Positions 58,101 through 64,000 of a stretch of 64,000 bases of DNA are shown piece by piece (the stretch's first letter is position 1; every line of letters begins with the position of its first letter). The translations under genes and the position numbers were made by a program. The stretch covers positions 1 through 64,000 of the forward strand of contig NZ_FNEQ01000002.1 in the NCBI RefSeq assembly GCF_900100205.1, written 5' to 3'. Source of the DNA: Duganella sp. OV510 (GTDB taxonomy: Bacteria > Pseudomonadota > Gammaproteobacteria > Burkholderiales > Burkholderiaceae_D). The notes beneath the pieces were generated by a model. The model saw nothing but the letters and a program-made list of their open reading frames with translations. It was not told the DNA's origin and did no database searches.

Positions 58101-58348
58101 TCCGGATTGGTGAGCCGGAAATAGCTGCCGATAATTAGCGGCAGCCCGGCTTCCTTGGCTGCGGCGTGAGCACGCACTACGCCGGCCAATGAACATTCAT
58201 CGGTGATGGCCAATGCGGCATACTCCAGCTGCCGGGCGCGTGCGACCAACTCCTCGGCGCGTGACGCGCCTTGCAGGAACGAGAAATTGGACAAACAAAA
58301 CAACTCGGCATAGGCCGGCAGACCGGCGGCGGGCATTGGAGCAGTCAT
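55181..58348 (-). CDS. dnaE2: error-prone DNA polymerase DnaE2
   Basis: DnaE2 is a C-family polymerase for translesion synthesis and SOS mutagenesis. The 1055-residue protein has an N-terminal PHP domain (AELFCLSNFSFLQGASRAEELV), the polymerase region with GRGSAANSAVCYCLGVT and the catalytic Asp residues in PPDIDVDFEHQRR (D400, D402), and the C-terminal OB region and RLVDMSHLLGRL. ATG 58348 is the start; ATG 58336 is a second choice. A LexA box sits seven bases upstream. Unusually, no imuA or imuB precedes it in the window. Confidence 0.96.
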   Translation of the reverse strand: MTAPMPAAGLPAYAELFCLSNFSFLQGASRAEELVARARQLEYAALAITDECSLAGVVRAHAAAKEAGLPLIIGSYFRLTNPDGSPALSFVALASNRNGYGNLCELITIGRNRVVKGSYLLTPADLASPPPEFSHLQGLPDCLFILLPEYPAYRAEDVDQLHAQAAWMEATFPGRVWMGLNLLLRSFDEAHRISIAEVASQHQMRVVAVGHVCMHVRSRKPMQDTLTAIRVGKPVAECGYALAQNAEQHLRPRVQLANLYPPAALAETLSIALRCKFNLTELRYHYPKEMIPADHSPASYLRQEVELGVLRRWPQGAPDNVRTQIEAELTLIAELEYESYFLTVYDIVKFARLNGILCQGRGSAANSAVCYCLGVTAVDPARGTLLMGRFISRERNEPPDIDVDFEHQRREEVIQYIYEKYGRDRAALAAVVISYRPKSALRDSGKALGVDLAIVEKVCKSQRWFDSKHDLVERLAECGLDPASQLAQQWAALAIALLSFPRHLSQHPGGFVISHEKLTRLVPVEAATMEGRHVIQWDKDDLEELGLMKVDVLALGMLSALRRALALVSARHGKTIGIYDIPPEDRATYQMICEADTIGVFQIESRAQMSMLPRLRPREFYDLVVEVAIVRPGPIQGGMVHPYLQRRMGLQKVDCPKGLEVALGRTLGVPIFQEQVMQIAMIAAGFTEGEADELRRAMAAWKRKGGVDKYRDRIINGMTERDYDVKFAHAIFEQIKGFGEYGFPESHSASFALLSYASSWIKCHEPAAFLCSLLNSQPMGFYSPSQLVQDARRHDVVVREIDVTISGWETTLEGPAGKRGQPAVRLGLNMLKGMSAETAARIERARASGPFASVADLARRADLDRHALQVLAGGDALRQLSGHRRQALWQAVGAVPDKDLLRPTMPDEETPQLQAPSEGEDILGDYRSHGLSLRRHPLALLRETLLKHRFMPAEVLNTYANNMLARACGMVTVRQRPGTAKGVIFMTLEDETGNVNVIIWPALLEQQRREVLSAPLLGVYGIWQQEGTVRHLVAKRLVDMSHLLGRLPTTSRDFC

Positions 58349-58374
58349 AACATATACTGTGTTTTTATACAGTA
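58349..58374. promoter_or_regulatory. LexA (SOS) box of dnaE2
   Basis: TACTGT-N8-ACAGTA at 58355-58374 contains CTG-N10-CAG and fits the proteobacterial LexA consensus. It overlaps the promoter and ends seven bases before the dnaE2 start codon, leaving almost no 5' leader, so DNA damage should control this gene directly. No ribosome site is visible in the short leader. Confidence 0.9.
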
Positions 58375-58639
58375 TATTATCAAGTATCAGGATGCAGGTA
58401 CAGTAACTTCTTTGTTTGGCATGGCGGCCGGTGGCGGCAGAACGCGAACTTCGGACAGAGTTCCGCGCTGAAAGTATTTTAATCGGAGGAAAAACCGAGT
58501 TTGCGTAGTGCTACGTAAGGGAAACACGGAGGTGGCGCAGATATACAACACAAAATAATGTGCACACGAAAAATTGCTATCAAATCACTTAGTTGTATAT
58601 GTAATTTGCATAGAATAAAATTTTTCAGGGAGAGGCCTC
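58375..58639. other. intergenic region between dnaE2 and the TonB receptor, with promoter
   Basis: No gene is supported here. TTGTAT (58593-58598) and TAAAAT (58616-58621) with a 17-base spacer form a likely promoter for the receptor gene at 58640. Further upstream, 58443-58467 folds as a hairpin (CGCGAACT with AGTTCCGCG, one bulge), and 58514-58528 contains CGTAG/CTACG. These lie upstream of the promoter and may be an operator-like or transcript-end structure. The DNA is less GC-rich than the flanking genes. Confidence 0.45.
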
Positions 58640-61021
58640 GTGCTCAAAACAACAATCCTACGTAAAGCCGTGCTGGCCAGCCTGTACGGCGCCGGCGCAC
58701 TGGCCGCCATGCCAGCCACCTCTTATGCGCAAAGCGAGATGCAATCGATCAGCGTGGTCGGCTCGCGCCGCGCCACCAGCTCCGCCACCGACACTGTGTC
58801 GCCAGTCGATGTGATTCCAATGACCAAGGCTGGCGAATCCGGCGGCCAGTTCGATCTGGCGCAGACGCTGACCTATATTTCCCCATCGTTCAACTCGACC
58901 CGCCAAACTGGCTCGGACGGCGCCGACCTGGTCGACTCCGCCGCGCTGCGCGGCCTCGGTTCGGACCAGACGCTGGTGCTGGTCAACGGCAAGCGCCGCC
59001 ACACCACCGCGCTGGTCAACCTGTTCGGCGCGCGCAACCGCGGCAACACCGGCACCGACATGAACGCCATCCCGATGCTGGCCATCAAGGACGTGCAAGT
59101 GCTGCGCGACGGCGCCGCCGCCCAGTACGGCTCCGACGCCATCGCTGGCGTGATGGACATCGGCCTGAAAAAGTCCAAGGGCTGCGAAGCGGTCACCGGC
59201 TACAGCCAGTACAGCAAAGGCGACGGCAAGAACTGGCTGGCTTCGGCCTACTGCGGCTTTGATATCGGCAACAACGGCGTGCTGGGCATCACCGGCGAGT
59301 ACCTGGACCGTGGCCGCTCGAACCGTGCCGAAGCCGGCAATCCGCGCACCATCGGCGACAGCAAAACCGAAAACCAGACCATCTACCTGAACGGCGAGCT
59401 GCCAACCACTGGCACCGGCCGCCTGTACTTCACCGCCGGCGCGCAAAAGCGTGACGCCTCGTCCGGCGCCTGGGCGCGCGATGGCATCGGCAGCGACGAC
59501 ATCCCGTCGCGCAACTCGGCCGCCATGTACCCGAACGGCTTCGTGCCCTTCATCAACGCCCGCATCGACGATTACTACGCCATCCTCGGTCACCGCAACC
59601 AGATCGGCTTGTGGAATATGGACTTGTCGCAAACCTACGGCAAGAACAAGATGATCTACGACATCAGCAACACGCTGAATGCGTCGATCGCCAACCAGGA
59701 CTTGCTGGCCGGCGGCAAGGGCATCAGCCCAAGCAGCTTCAATGCCGGCGGTTTCTCGTTTGAACAGCTGACCACCAACCTCGATTTCAACCGCTACTTC
59801 GAAGGCGTTGCCGGCCAAGGCCTGAACGTCGCCTTCGGCGGCGAGTACCGTCACGAGAACTACAAGATCTATGCCGGCGAGCTCGGCTCCTATATCGACG
59901 CCGATGGTGTCGGCATTGGCGGCAACGCCGGCAGCCAGGGCTTCCCAGGCTTCCAGCCAGCCGACCAGGTGAACGCCAACCGTCACAGCACCGCCGCCTA
60001 TCTCGACCTGGAGGCGGACCTGACCGACGCCGTCAAGGCACAAGGCGCGGTCCGCTACGAGAAATACAGCGACTTCGGCTCGACCACCACCGGCAAGCTG
60101 GCCGGCAGCTGGCGCATGGCGCCGACCGTGCTGTTGCGCGGCTCGGCCTCGACCGGCTTCCGCGCGCCGTCGCTGCAACAGATGTACTTCTCGTCGACCT
60201 TTACCGACTTTATTGGCGGCGTGCCGACCGACGTGGTGCTGGCGCCAAACAATAGCGCCGTCACCAACCTGGCCGGCATTCCCAAGCTGACCAAGGAGAA
60301 GTCGACCAGCTACACGCTGGGCACGACCTGGACGCCGACGCCATCGCTGTCGCTTACCGCCGACCTGTACCAGATCAAGATCAAAGACCGCATCGTGCTG
60401 TCCGGCCGCTTTGACGACAGCAACTATCCGGACCTGGCGACCAAGCTGGCCACGCTGGGCGTCGGCCAGGCACAGTTCTTCGTCAACTCGGTCGACACCA
60501 AGACCCGTGGCCTGGACCTGACCGCGTCGCACAAGGCCACGTTTGGCGCCGACAAGCTGAACACCTTCCTGGCGCTCAACGTCAGCAAGACCGAGGTGAC
60601 CGGCATCCACGCGCCGGCTTCGCTGAAGGGTTATGAGGATGTGCTGTTGTCGGAGAAGGAGCGCCTGTACATCGAGCAAGGTGCACCGCGTTCGAAGGCA
60701 ACGCTGGGCTTCGACTTCACGCACAATGCCTGGAACACCGACTTCAAGATCATCCACTTCGGTCCGCAAACGCTGGGCACCTACAGCGGCACCGCTGCCG
60801 GCGTGGCCAACCAGCACTACGATGCGAAGACCTCGGCTGACCTGGCGTTCACCTACACCATCAACAAGAACATGAAGTTCTCGTTTGGCGGCAACAATAT
60901 CTTCAACGTCAAGCCAACCACGCAGAATCCGGACGAAACCGACAACGGCTTCAAGTACGAATCGGTACAGTTCGGCCTGAACGGCGCTTCCTACTTTGGC
61001 CGTCTGTACGTGAAGTTTTAA
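58640..61021 (+). CDS. TonB-dependent outer membrane receptor
   Basis: This 793-residue protein has a signal peptide (YGAGALAAMPATSYAQ), a short TonB-box-like MQSISVVGSRR, a plug (SPVDVIPMTKAGESGGQFD, TLVLVNGKRRHTTALVN, GAAAQYGSDAIAGVMD) and a barrel closing in Phe (YFGRLYVKF). The start is GTG 58640 with GGGAGAGG upstream. The receptor is of the CirA/ferric-siderophore or vitamin-like type, but the substrate cannot be read. No Fur box was seen upstream. An inverted repeat ends the gene. Confidence 0.9.
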   Translation: MLKTTILRKAVLASLYGAGALAAMPATSYAQSEMQSISVVGSRRATSSATDTVSPVDVIPMTKAGESGGQFDLAQTLTYISPSFNSTRQTGSDGADLVDSAALRGLGSDQTLVLVNGKRRHTTALVNLFGARNRGNTGTDMNAIPMLAIKDVQVLRDGAAAQYGSDAIAGVMDIGLKKSKGCEAVTGYSQYSKGDGKNWLASAYCGFDIGNNGVLGITGEYLDRGRSNRAEAGNPRTIGDSKTENQTIYLNGELPTTGTGRLYFTAGAQKRDASSGAWARDGIGSDDIPSRNSAAMYPNGFVPFINARIDDYYAILGHRNQIGLWNMDLSQTYGKNKMIYDISNTLNASIANQDLLAGGKGISPSSFNAGGFSFEQLTTNLDFNRYFEGVAGQGLNVAFGGEYRHENYKIYAGELGSYIDADGVGIGGNAGSQGFPGFQPADQVNANRHSTAAYLDLEADLTDAVKAQGAVRYEKYSDFGSTTTGKLAGSWRMAPTVLLRGSASTGFRAPSLQQMYFSSTFTDFIGGVPTDVVLAPNNSAVTNLAGIPKLTKEKSTSYTLGTTWTPTPSLSLTADLYQIKIKDRIVLSGRFDDSNYPDLATKLATLGVGQAQFFVNSVDTKTRGLDLTASHKATFGADKLNTFLALNVSKTEVTGIHAPASLKGYEDVLLSEKERLYIEQGAPRSKATLGFDFTHNAWNTDFKIIHFGPQTLGTYSGTAAGVANQHYDAKTSADLAFTYTINKNMKFSFGGNNIFNVKPTTQNPDETDNGFKYESVQFGLNGASYFGRLYVKF

Positions 61022-61028
61022 GCTGTAT

Positions 61029-61057
61029 CAATTGTGCCCGCTTGACGGGCACAATTG
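61029..61057 (+). terminator. inverted repeat after the TonB receptor, possible terminator
   Basis: CAATTGTGCCCG (61029-61040) and CGGGCACAATTG (61046-61057) form a perfect 12-bp stem with a five-base loop, eight bases after the receptor stop. No T run follows, so termination may be Rho-assisted. Confidence 0.6.
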
Positions 61058-61078
61058 GCGGGGAATACGATCCTGGTT

Positions 61079-61504
61079 ATGGAAACCAGGATCGCAAAAC
61101 TTGAAGAGTTCGCAGATGACACCAAGCAACGACTGACGAAACTTGAGGAATTCGCCGAAGACGCCAAGCAACGACTGACGAAGCTTGAGGAATTCGCCGA
61201 AGACGCCAAGCAACGGCTGACGAAGCTTGAGGAATTCGCTACCGATGCAAAACAGAGACTGGTGCGCCTGGAAGAAAATGTGGCTGTCCTCAACGAGAAG
61301 CTCAACGCTTTGCAGGTTGAAATGCGCAAGGGCTTCGCCGGGATGATCAAATGGGTGGTCGGTACAGCCATCGTGCTGGGCGGCACCGGCATTACCGTCA
61401 TCACCTTTGTGCTTAACAATGCCACGCCAAAGGCGCCGCCGCCTGCGCCATTGCCACCGGTAGTCATCTACACCCAGCCTGCCCCGCCACCGCCGCAGAT
61501 GTAA
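61079..61504 (+). CDS. coiled-coil repeat protein with one membrane span
   Basis: The 141-residue protein begins METRIAKLEEF and has four near-identical 14-residue units (KLEEFAEDAKQRLT), i.e. two heptads each, that make a long coiled coil, followed by NVAVLNEKLNALQ, a membrane span (MIKWVVGTAIVLGGTGITVITFVL) and a Pro-rich C-terminus (APPPAPLPPVVIYTQPAPPPP). The topology recalls small DUF1640-like or anchoring proteins. ATG 61079 is the best start but lacks a clear ribosome site. It is read on the same strand as the TonB receptor. Function unknown. Confidence 0.6.
   Translation: METRIAKLEEFADDTKQRLTKLEEFAEDAKQRLTKLEEFAEDAKQRLTKLEEFATDAKQRLVRLEENVAVLNEKLNALQVEMRKGFAGMIKWVVGTAIVLGGTGITVITFVLNNATPKAPPPAPLPPVVIYTQPAPPPPQM
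61097..61264 (+). repeat. four tandem 42-bp repeats within the coiled-coil gene
   Basis: Four units of 42 bases begin at 61097, 61139, 61181 and 61223 and encode the KLEEFAEDAKQRLT units. Units 2 and 3 differ by only a few bases and the outer ones are more diverged, which suggests duplication of the inner units and variable copy number among strains. Confidence 0.85.
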
Positions 61505-61587
61505 CGTTTTCTTACATCTCGCTAACTTAACCCAACGTCCGCGCGTTCTACACTTCATTGTCTTTATTTTCGGCAATGGAGTTCCCT

Positions 61588-62055
61588 ATGCGCCGCGCAT
61601 TCACTTTGATGTTATTACTGTCCCTGCTACAAGGCGCGCTGGCCTGGGCCGCGCTGGGCAGCTCACCTTCCGATTTCGGCGGCAGCGCCACCCAGACCAA
61701 AATGGCAACCCGCAGCCTGGCTACAACGACAGCTGCCACCACCTCGGTCTACACCGTCAGCCAATCAACGCTCGACAGCGGCACCATCGTGCGCGAATAC
61801 ATGGACACCAACAACGTGGTATTCGCCGTCAGCTGGAAAGGACCGACGCTGCCCGACCTGCGCACACTGCTCGGCGACAAGTTCGCCGTCATGACCAGCA
61901 ATGCCGCCAAGCGCCCCAAGGCCGGCCACTCGCAACTGGCGGTTGACCAGTCGGACGTGGTGATCGTCTCCAACGGCCACATGCGCGCCTACGCCGGCCA
62001 GGCCTGGATACCCAGCGCGCTGCCAGCCGGCTTCGATACCTCGACCATAGAATAA
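61588..62055 (+). CDS. DUF2844-type secreted protein
   Basis: The 155-residue protein has a signal peptide (MRRAFTLMLLLSLLQGALAWA) and a mature part in the style of DUF2844 proteins (ALGSSPSDFGG, YTVSQSTLDSGTIVREYMD, VFAVSWKGPTLPDLRTLLG). ATG 61588 is the start because GGAG lies seven bases upstream; ATG 61576 and 61558 lie further up. It is directly followed, two bases after its stop, by the DUF3443 gene, the usual partner. Function unknown. Confidence 0.8.
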   Translation: MRRAFTLMLLLSLLQGALAWAALGSSPSDFGGSATQTKMATRSLATTTAATTSVYTVSQSTLDSGTIVREYMDTNNVVFAVSWKGPTLPDLRTLLGDKFAVMTSNAAKRPKAGHSQLAVDQSDVVIVSNGHMRAYAGQAWIPSALPAGFDTSTIE

Positions 62056-62057
62056 CC

Positions 62058-63770
62058 ATGAAATATATCCAACTGGCAGGCGCCTTGCTGTGCCTGGCGC
62101 TGGCGGCATGCGGCGGCGGTTCGGCGTCCGGCAGCAGCAGCAGCACCTCGACCACCGAAGCGATGTCAACGCCAACCTCGGTGGTCAGCATCAGCGCCAC
62201 GCCAACCGCGACCACCAGTGGACAAGTCATCACGCTGAGCTGGAGCGTCAGCAATCCCACCACCAGCACCTGCACCGCTTCCGGAGCCTGGAGCGGCAGC
62301 GTCGCCACCAGCGGCACGCAGGCTGTCACAGCCGGCGATGTGGGCAGCGCCAACTACACGCTCACCTGCGGCAGCGTCAGCAATACCGCAGTGGTCACGG
62401 TCAGCACACCGCCACCAACGCCGAGCGTCAGCCTGACGCTGGCGCCGGCCAACATCACCACGGCTCAGACCAGCGTGTTGAGCTGGTCATCAGCCAATGC
62501 CAGCAGTTGCACCGCCAGCGGCGCCTGGAGCGGCAGCAAGGCCACCTCGGGCTCAGTGCTCATCACGCCGTCAGCGGTGGGCAGCTTTACCTACAGCATG
62601 AGTTGCAGCGGCGATGGCGGCACGGCCAGCGGCAGCGCCGCGCTCAGCGTCACGGCGGCGCTCAGCAACAGCACCGCCATCATCGTCGACAGCGGCCCGA
62701 GCGGCGTCAGCGGCGTAATTAACGTGCCGTATGTCAGCGTTACCGTCTGCCGTCCCGGCACCACGGTCTGCCAGACCATCGACCACGTGCTGCTGGACAC
62801 CGGCTCCTACGGTCTGCGCCTGCTGGCCAGCCAGATGAGTTCGACACTGGCGCTGCCGGCCGTCACCACCGCATCCGGCGCAGACGCAGGCGAGTGCGGC
62901 AAGTTCATCAGCGGCTACACCTGGGGCGCGGTGCGCCAGGCCGACGTCAAGATGGCCGATGAAGTGGCTTCCGGCATCTCGATCCAGGTCATCGGCGACA
63001 CCGGCGCCAGCTATGCCAGCACACCGTCCACCTGCAGCAGCGCCGGCACCAACCTCGGCACGCTGGCGACCATCGGCGCCAAGGGCATCCTTGGCGTCGG
63101 CATGTTCAAGCAGGATTGCGGCACGGCGTGTGCCAACGCCGCCATCAGCGGCGTCTACTATGCCTGCGCCAGCGGCAGTTGCAACGCCAGCGCCATGCCG
63201 CTGGCAAAACAGATCAGCAACCCGGTGGCCTCCTTCGCCATCAACAACAACGGCCTGATGATGCAGATGCCGGCAGTCAGCACCGCCGGCGCCACCTCGA
63301 TCAGCGGCACGCTGTACTTCGGCGTCAACACGCAGAGCAACAACACCATCGCCAGCGAAACCATTTTCAAGGCCAACAGCAGCGGCGACTTCACCACCAC
63401 TTACAAGGGCAAGGCTTACACCGCCAGCTTCATCGACAGCGGCTCGAACGGCTATTTTTTCAGTGACAGCACGATACGCACCTGCTCCGGCGGCGACTTC
63501 TACTGCCCGGCATCGACACTGTCGCTGAGCGCCACCAACAGCGCGGCCGACGGCAGCGCCAGCGGCGACGTCAGCTTCAACGTGGTCAACCTGGTTGGCC
63601 TGGCCTCGACGGTCACGGCGGCGCAGGTCGGCGGCACGCTCAGCAGCGGCAGCGTATCGTCCAGCACTTACTTCGACTGGGGCATGCCGTTTTTCTACGG
63701 CCGCCGCGTGTTTGTGGTGATGGAAAACAATACCGTGGCCGGCAAGGCCGGGCCGTACTGGGCTTACTGA
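62058..63770 (+). CDS. DUF3443-type lipoprotein with pepsin-like aspartic protease motifs
   Basis: The 570-residue lipoprotein (lipobox LALAAC) has two Ig-like repeats (each with CTASGAWSGS) up to residue 200, then the DUF3443 domain. That domain shows HVLLDTGSYGLRLL (D247-T-G-S), AKGILGVGMF and SFIDSGSNGYFF (D460-S-G-S), the layout of the two active-site loops and the DGILGL turn of pepsin-like proteases. It lies in a pair with the DUF2844 gene. The protein is probably on the outer face or in the periplasm. Protease activity is inference; confirmation needs structure or assay. Confidence 0.82.
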   Translation: MKYIQLAGALLCLALAACGGGSASGSSSSTSTTEAMSTPTSVVSISATPTATTSGQVITLSWSVSNPTTSTCTASGAWSGSVATSGTQAVTAGDVGSANYTLTCGSVSNTAVVTVSTPPPTPSVSLTLAPANITTAQTSVLSWSSANASSCTASGAWSGSKATSGSVLITPSAVGSFTYSMSCSGDGGTASGSAALSVTAALSNSTAIIVDSGPSGVSGVINVPYVSVTVCRPGTTVCQTIDHVLLDTGSYGLRLLASQMSSTLALPAVTTASGADAGECGKFISGYTWGAVRQADVKMADEVASGISIQVIGDTGASYASTPSTCSSAGTNLGTLATIGAKGILGVGMFKQDCGTACANAAISGVYYACASGSCNASAMPLAKQISNPVASFAINNNGLMMQMPAVSTAGATSISGTLYFGVNTQSNNTIASETIFKANSSGDFTTTYKGKAYTASFIDSGSNGYFFSDSTIRTCSGGDFYCPASTLSLSATNSAADGSASGDVSFNVVNLVGLASTVTAAQVGGTLSSGSVSSSTYFDWGMPFFYGRRVFVVMENNTVAGKAGPYWAY

Positions 63771-63854
63771 TCTTACTGATTGGTAATGTCATGCTGTTGT
63801 CACGATCAATAGCTAAAGTCGCAACCTTGAATTTTCCCACTCTTCGAGGTTGCG

Positions 63855-64000
63855 ATGAAATTGAATTTGGTGATGCTGGCGGCCCTGAGCGCTGCCGGCC
63901 TGGTAGCATGCGGCGGCGATAACAATCCTGTTGCGGTGACGCCACCAGCCACGCCGGCGATCCCGGAAGGCACCACGGTCACGCTGGCACTGTTGGAAAC
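63855..64000 (+). CDS. lipoprotein, start only (runs off the window)
   Basis: The first 48 codons are visible: signal peptide MKLNLVMLAALSAAGLVAC with lipobox LVAC, then GGDNNPVAVTPPATPAIPEG, a Pro/Thr linker. GAGG lies seven bases before ATG 63855. The rest is outside the window, so no function can be assigned. It is the third secreted-protein gene in a row with the DUF2844 and DUF3443 genes, 84 bases after the latter. Confidence 0.7.
   Translation, partial: MKLNLVMLAALSAAGLVACGGDNNPVAVTPPATPAIPEGTTVTLALLE

Noticed and set aside
58420-58470. A tRNA gene or remnant near 58440, since the translated peptide GGRTRTSD recalls false peptides near tRNAs
   Set aside because: No cloverleaf could be drawn: no paired acceptor, D and anticodon arms and no terminal CCA.
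58658-60817. A 719-codon minus-strand open frame over the third TonB receptor
   Set aside because: Shadow frame; Ala/Val/Gly-rich with no domain.
61097-61264. Tandem repeats as a CRISPR array
   Set aside because: The units are directly adjacent with no spacers and code for a coiled coil.

Overview
The window comes from a Gram-negative betaproteobacterium of the Burkholderiales, most like the Oxalobacteraceae (Duganella/Massilia/Janthinobacterium group). This rests on high-GC core genes with strong third-position G/C bias, on the gene content and order (bamC-dapA, trpS with yciO- and yciV-like genes, pyrG-kdsA-eno-ftsB), on three large TonB-dependent receptors, and on a palindrome built from GGGGTCAGACCCC. 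Genus placement is an inference from gene content, not from a database search.

Region 1 (1 to about 14,430) is a visibly more AT-rich accessory island. It holds the broken 3' part of a MobF-type conjugative relaxase/helicase, cargo genes mostly without clear names, an excisionase-like regulator, and a 515-residue tyrosine recombinase at the right edge. Several cargo proteins carry nuclease- or protease-like motifs: a DUF3800 protein with a helical partner, a GIY-YIG-like protein, a HEPN-like protein followed by a PD-(D/E)XK-like protein, a JAMM-like protein with a small partner, and a HELCH zincin-like protein with a membrane partner. This looks like the defence or conflict cargo of an integrative element, and the 8411-10905 pair is the best candidate for an undescribed two-gene system. 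The base-composition shift falls at the first codons of mutS, so the element appears to be inserted at the 5' edge of that gene.

Region 2 (14,449-25,600) is core: mutS, a secreted conserved protein, slyD, a five-gene run (AhpD-like, acyl-CoA dehydrogenase-like, ABC ATPase, Tat-exported binding protein, permease) that looks like uptake and processing of an organosulfur-type compound, then roxA and a repeat-rich small lipoprotein.

Region 3 (25,750-33,900, minus strand) holds bamC, dapA, a methyltransferase, trpS, a site-2 protease, a YciO-like protein, htpX, a PHP phosphatase and an alpha/beta hydrolase. Region 4 (34,000-40,470) holds a gamma carbonic anhydrase, hslO, a SBF-type symporter, and a TonB receptor coupled to a Tat-exported glycerophosphodiesterase. 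Region 5 (40,470-46,500) has a ParE-like toxin-antitoxin pair, a Fur-box-controlled haem receptor with a HmuS-like protein that carries a signal peptide, a second carbonic anhydrase and a periplasmic binding protein. Region 6 (46,500-54,430, minus strand) runs pyrG-kdsA-eno-ftsB and on into a second binding protein, a VOC protein, an L,D-transpeptidase, a racemase and a GST. Region 7 (54,570-64,000) has a PRC-barrel protein, an orphan SOS-controlled dnaE2, a third TonB receptor, a coiled-coil repeat membrane protein, and a DUF2844/DUF3443 pair whose second member shows pepsin-like active-site motifs.

No rRNA, tRNA, CRISPR array or intact insertion sequence was seen.
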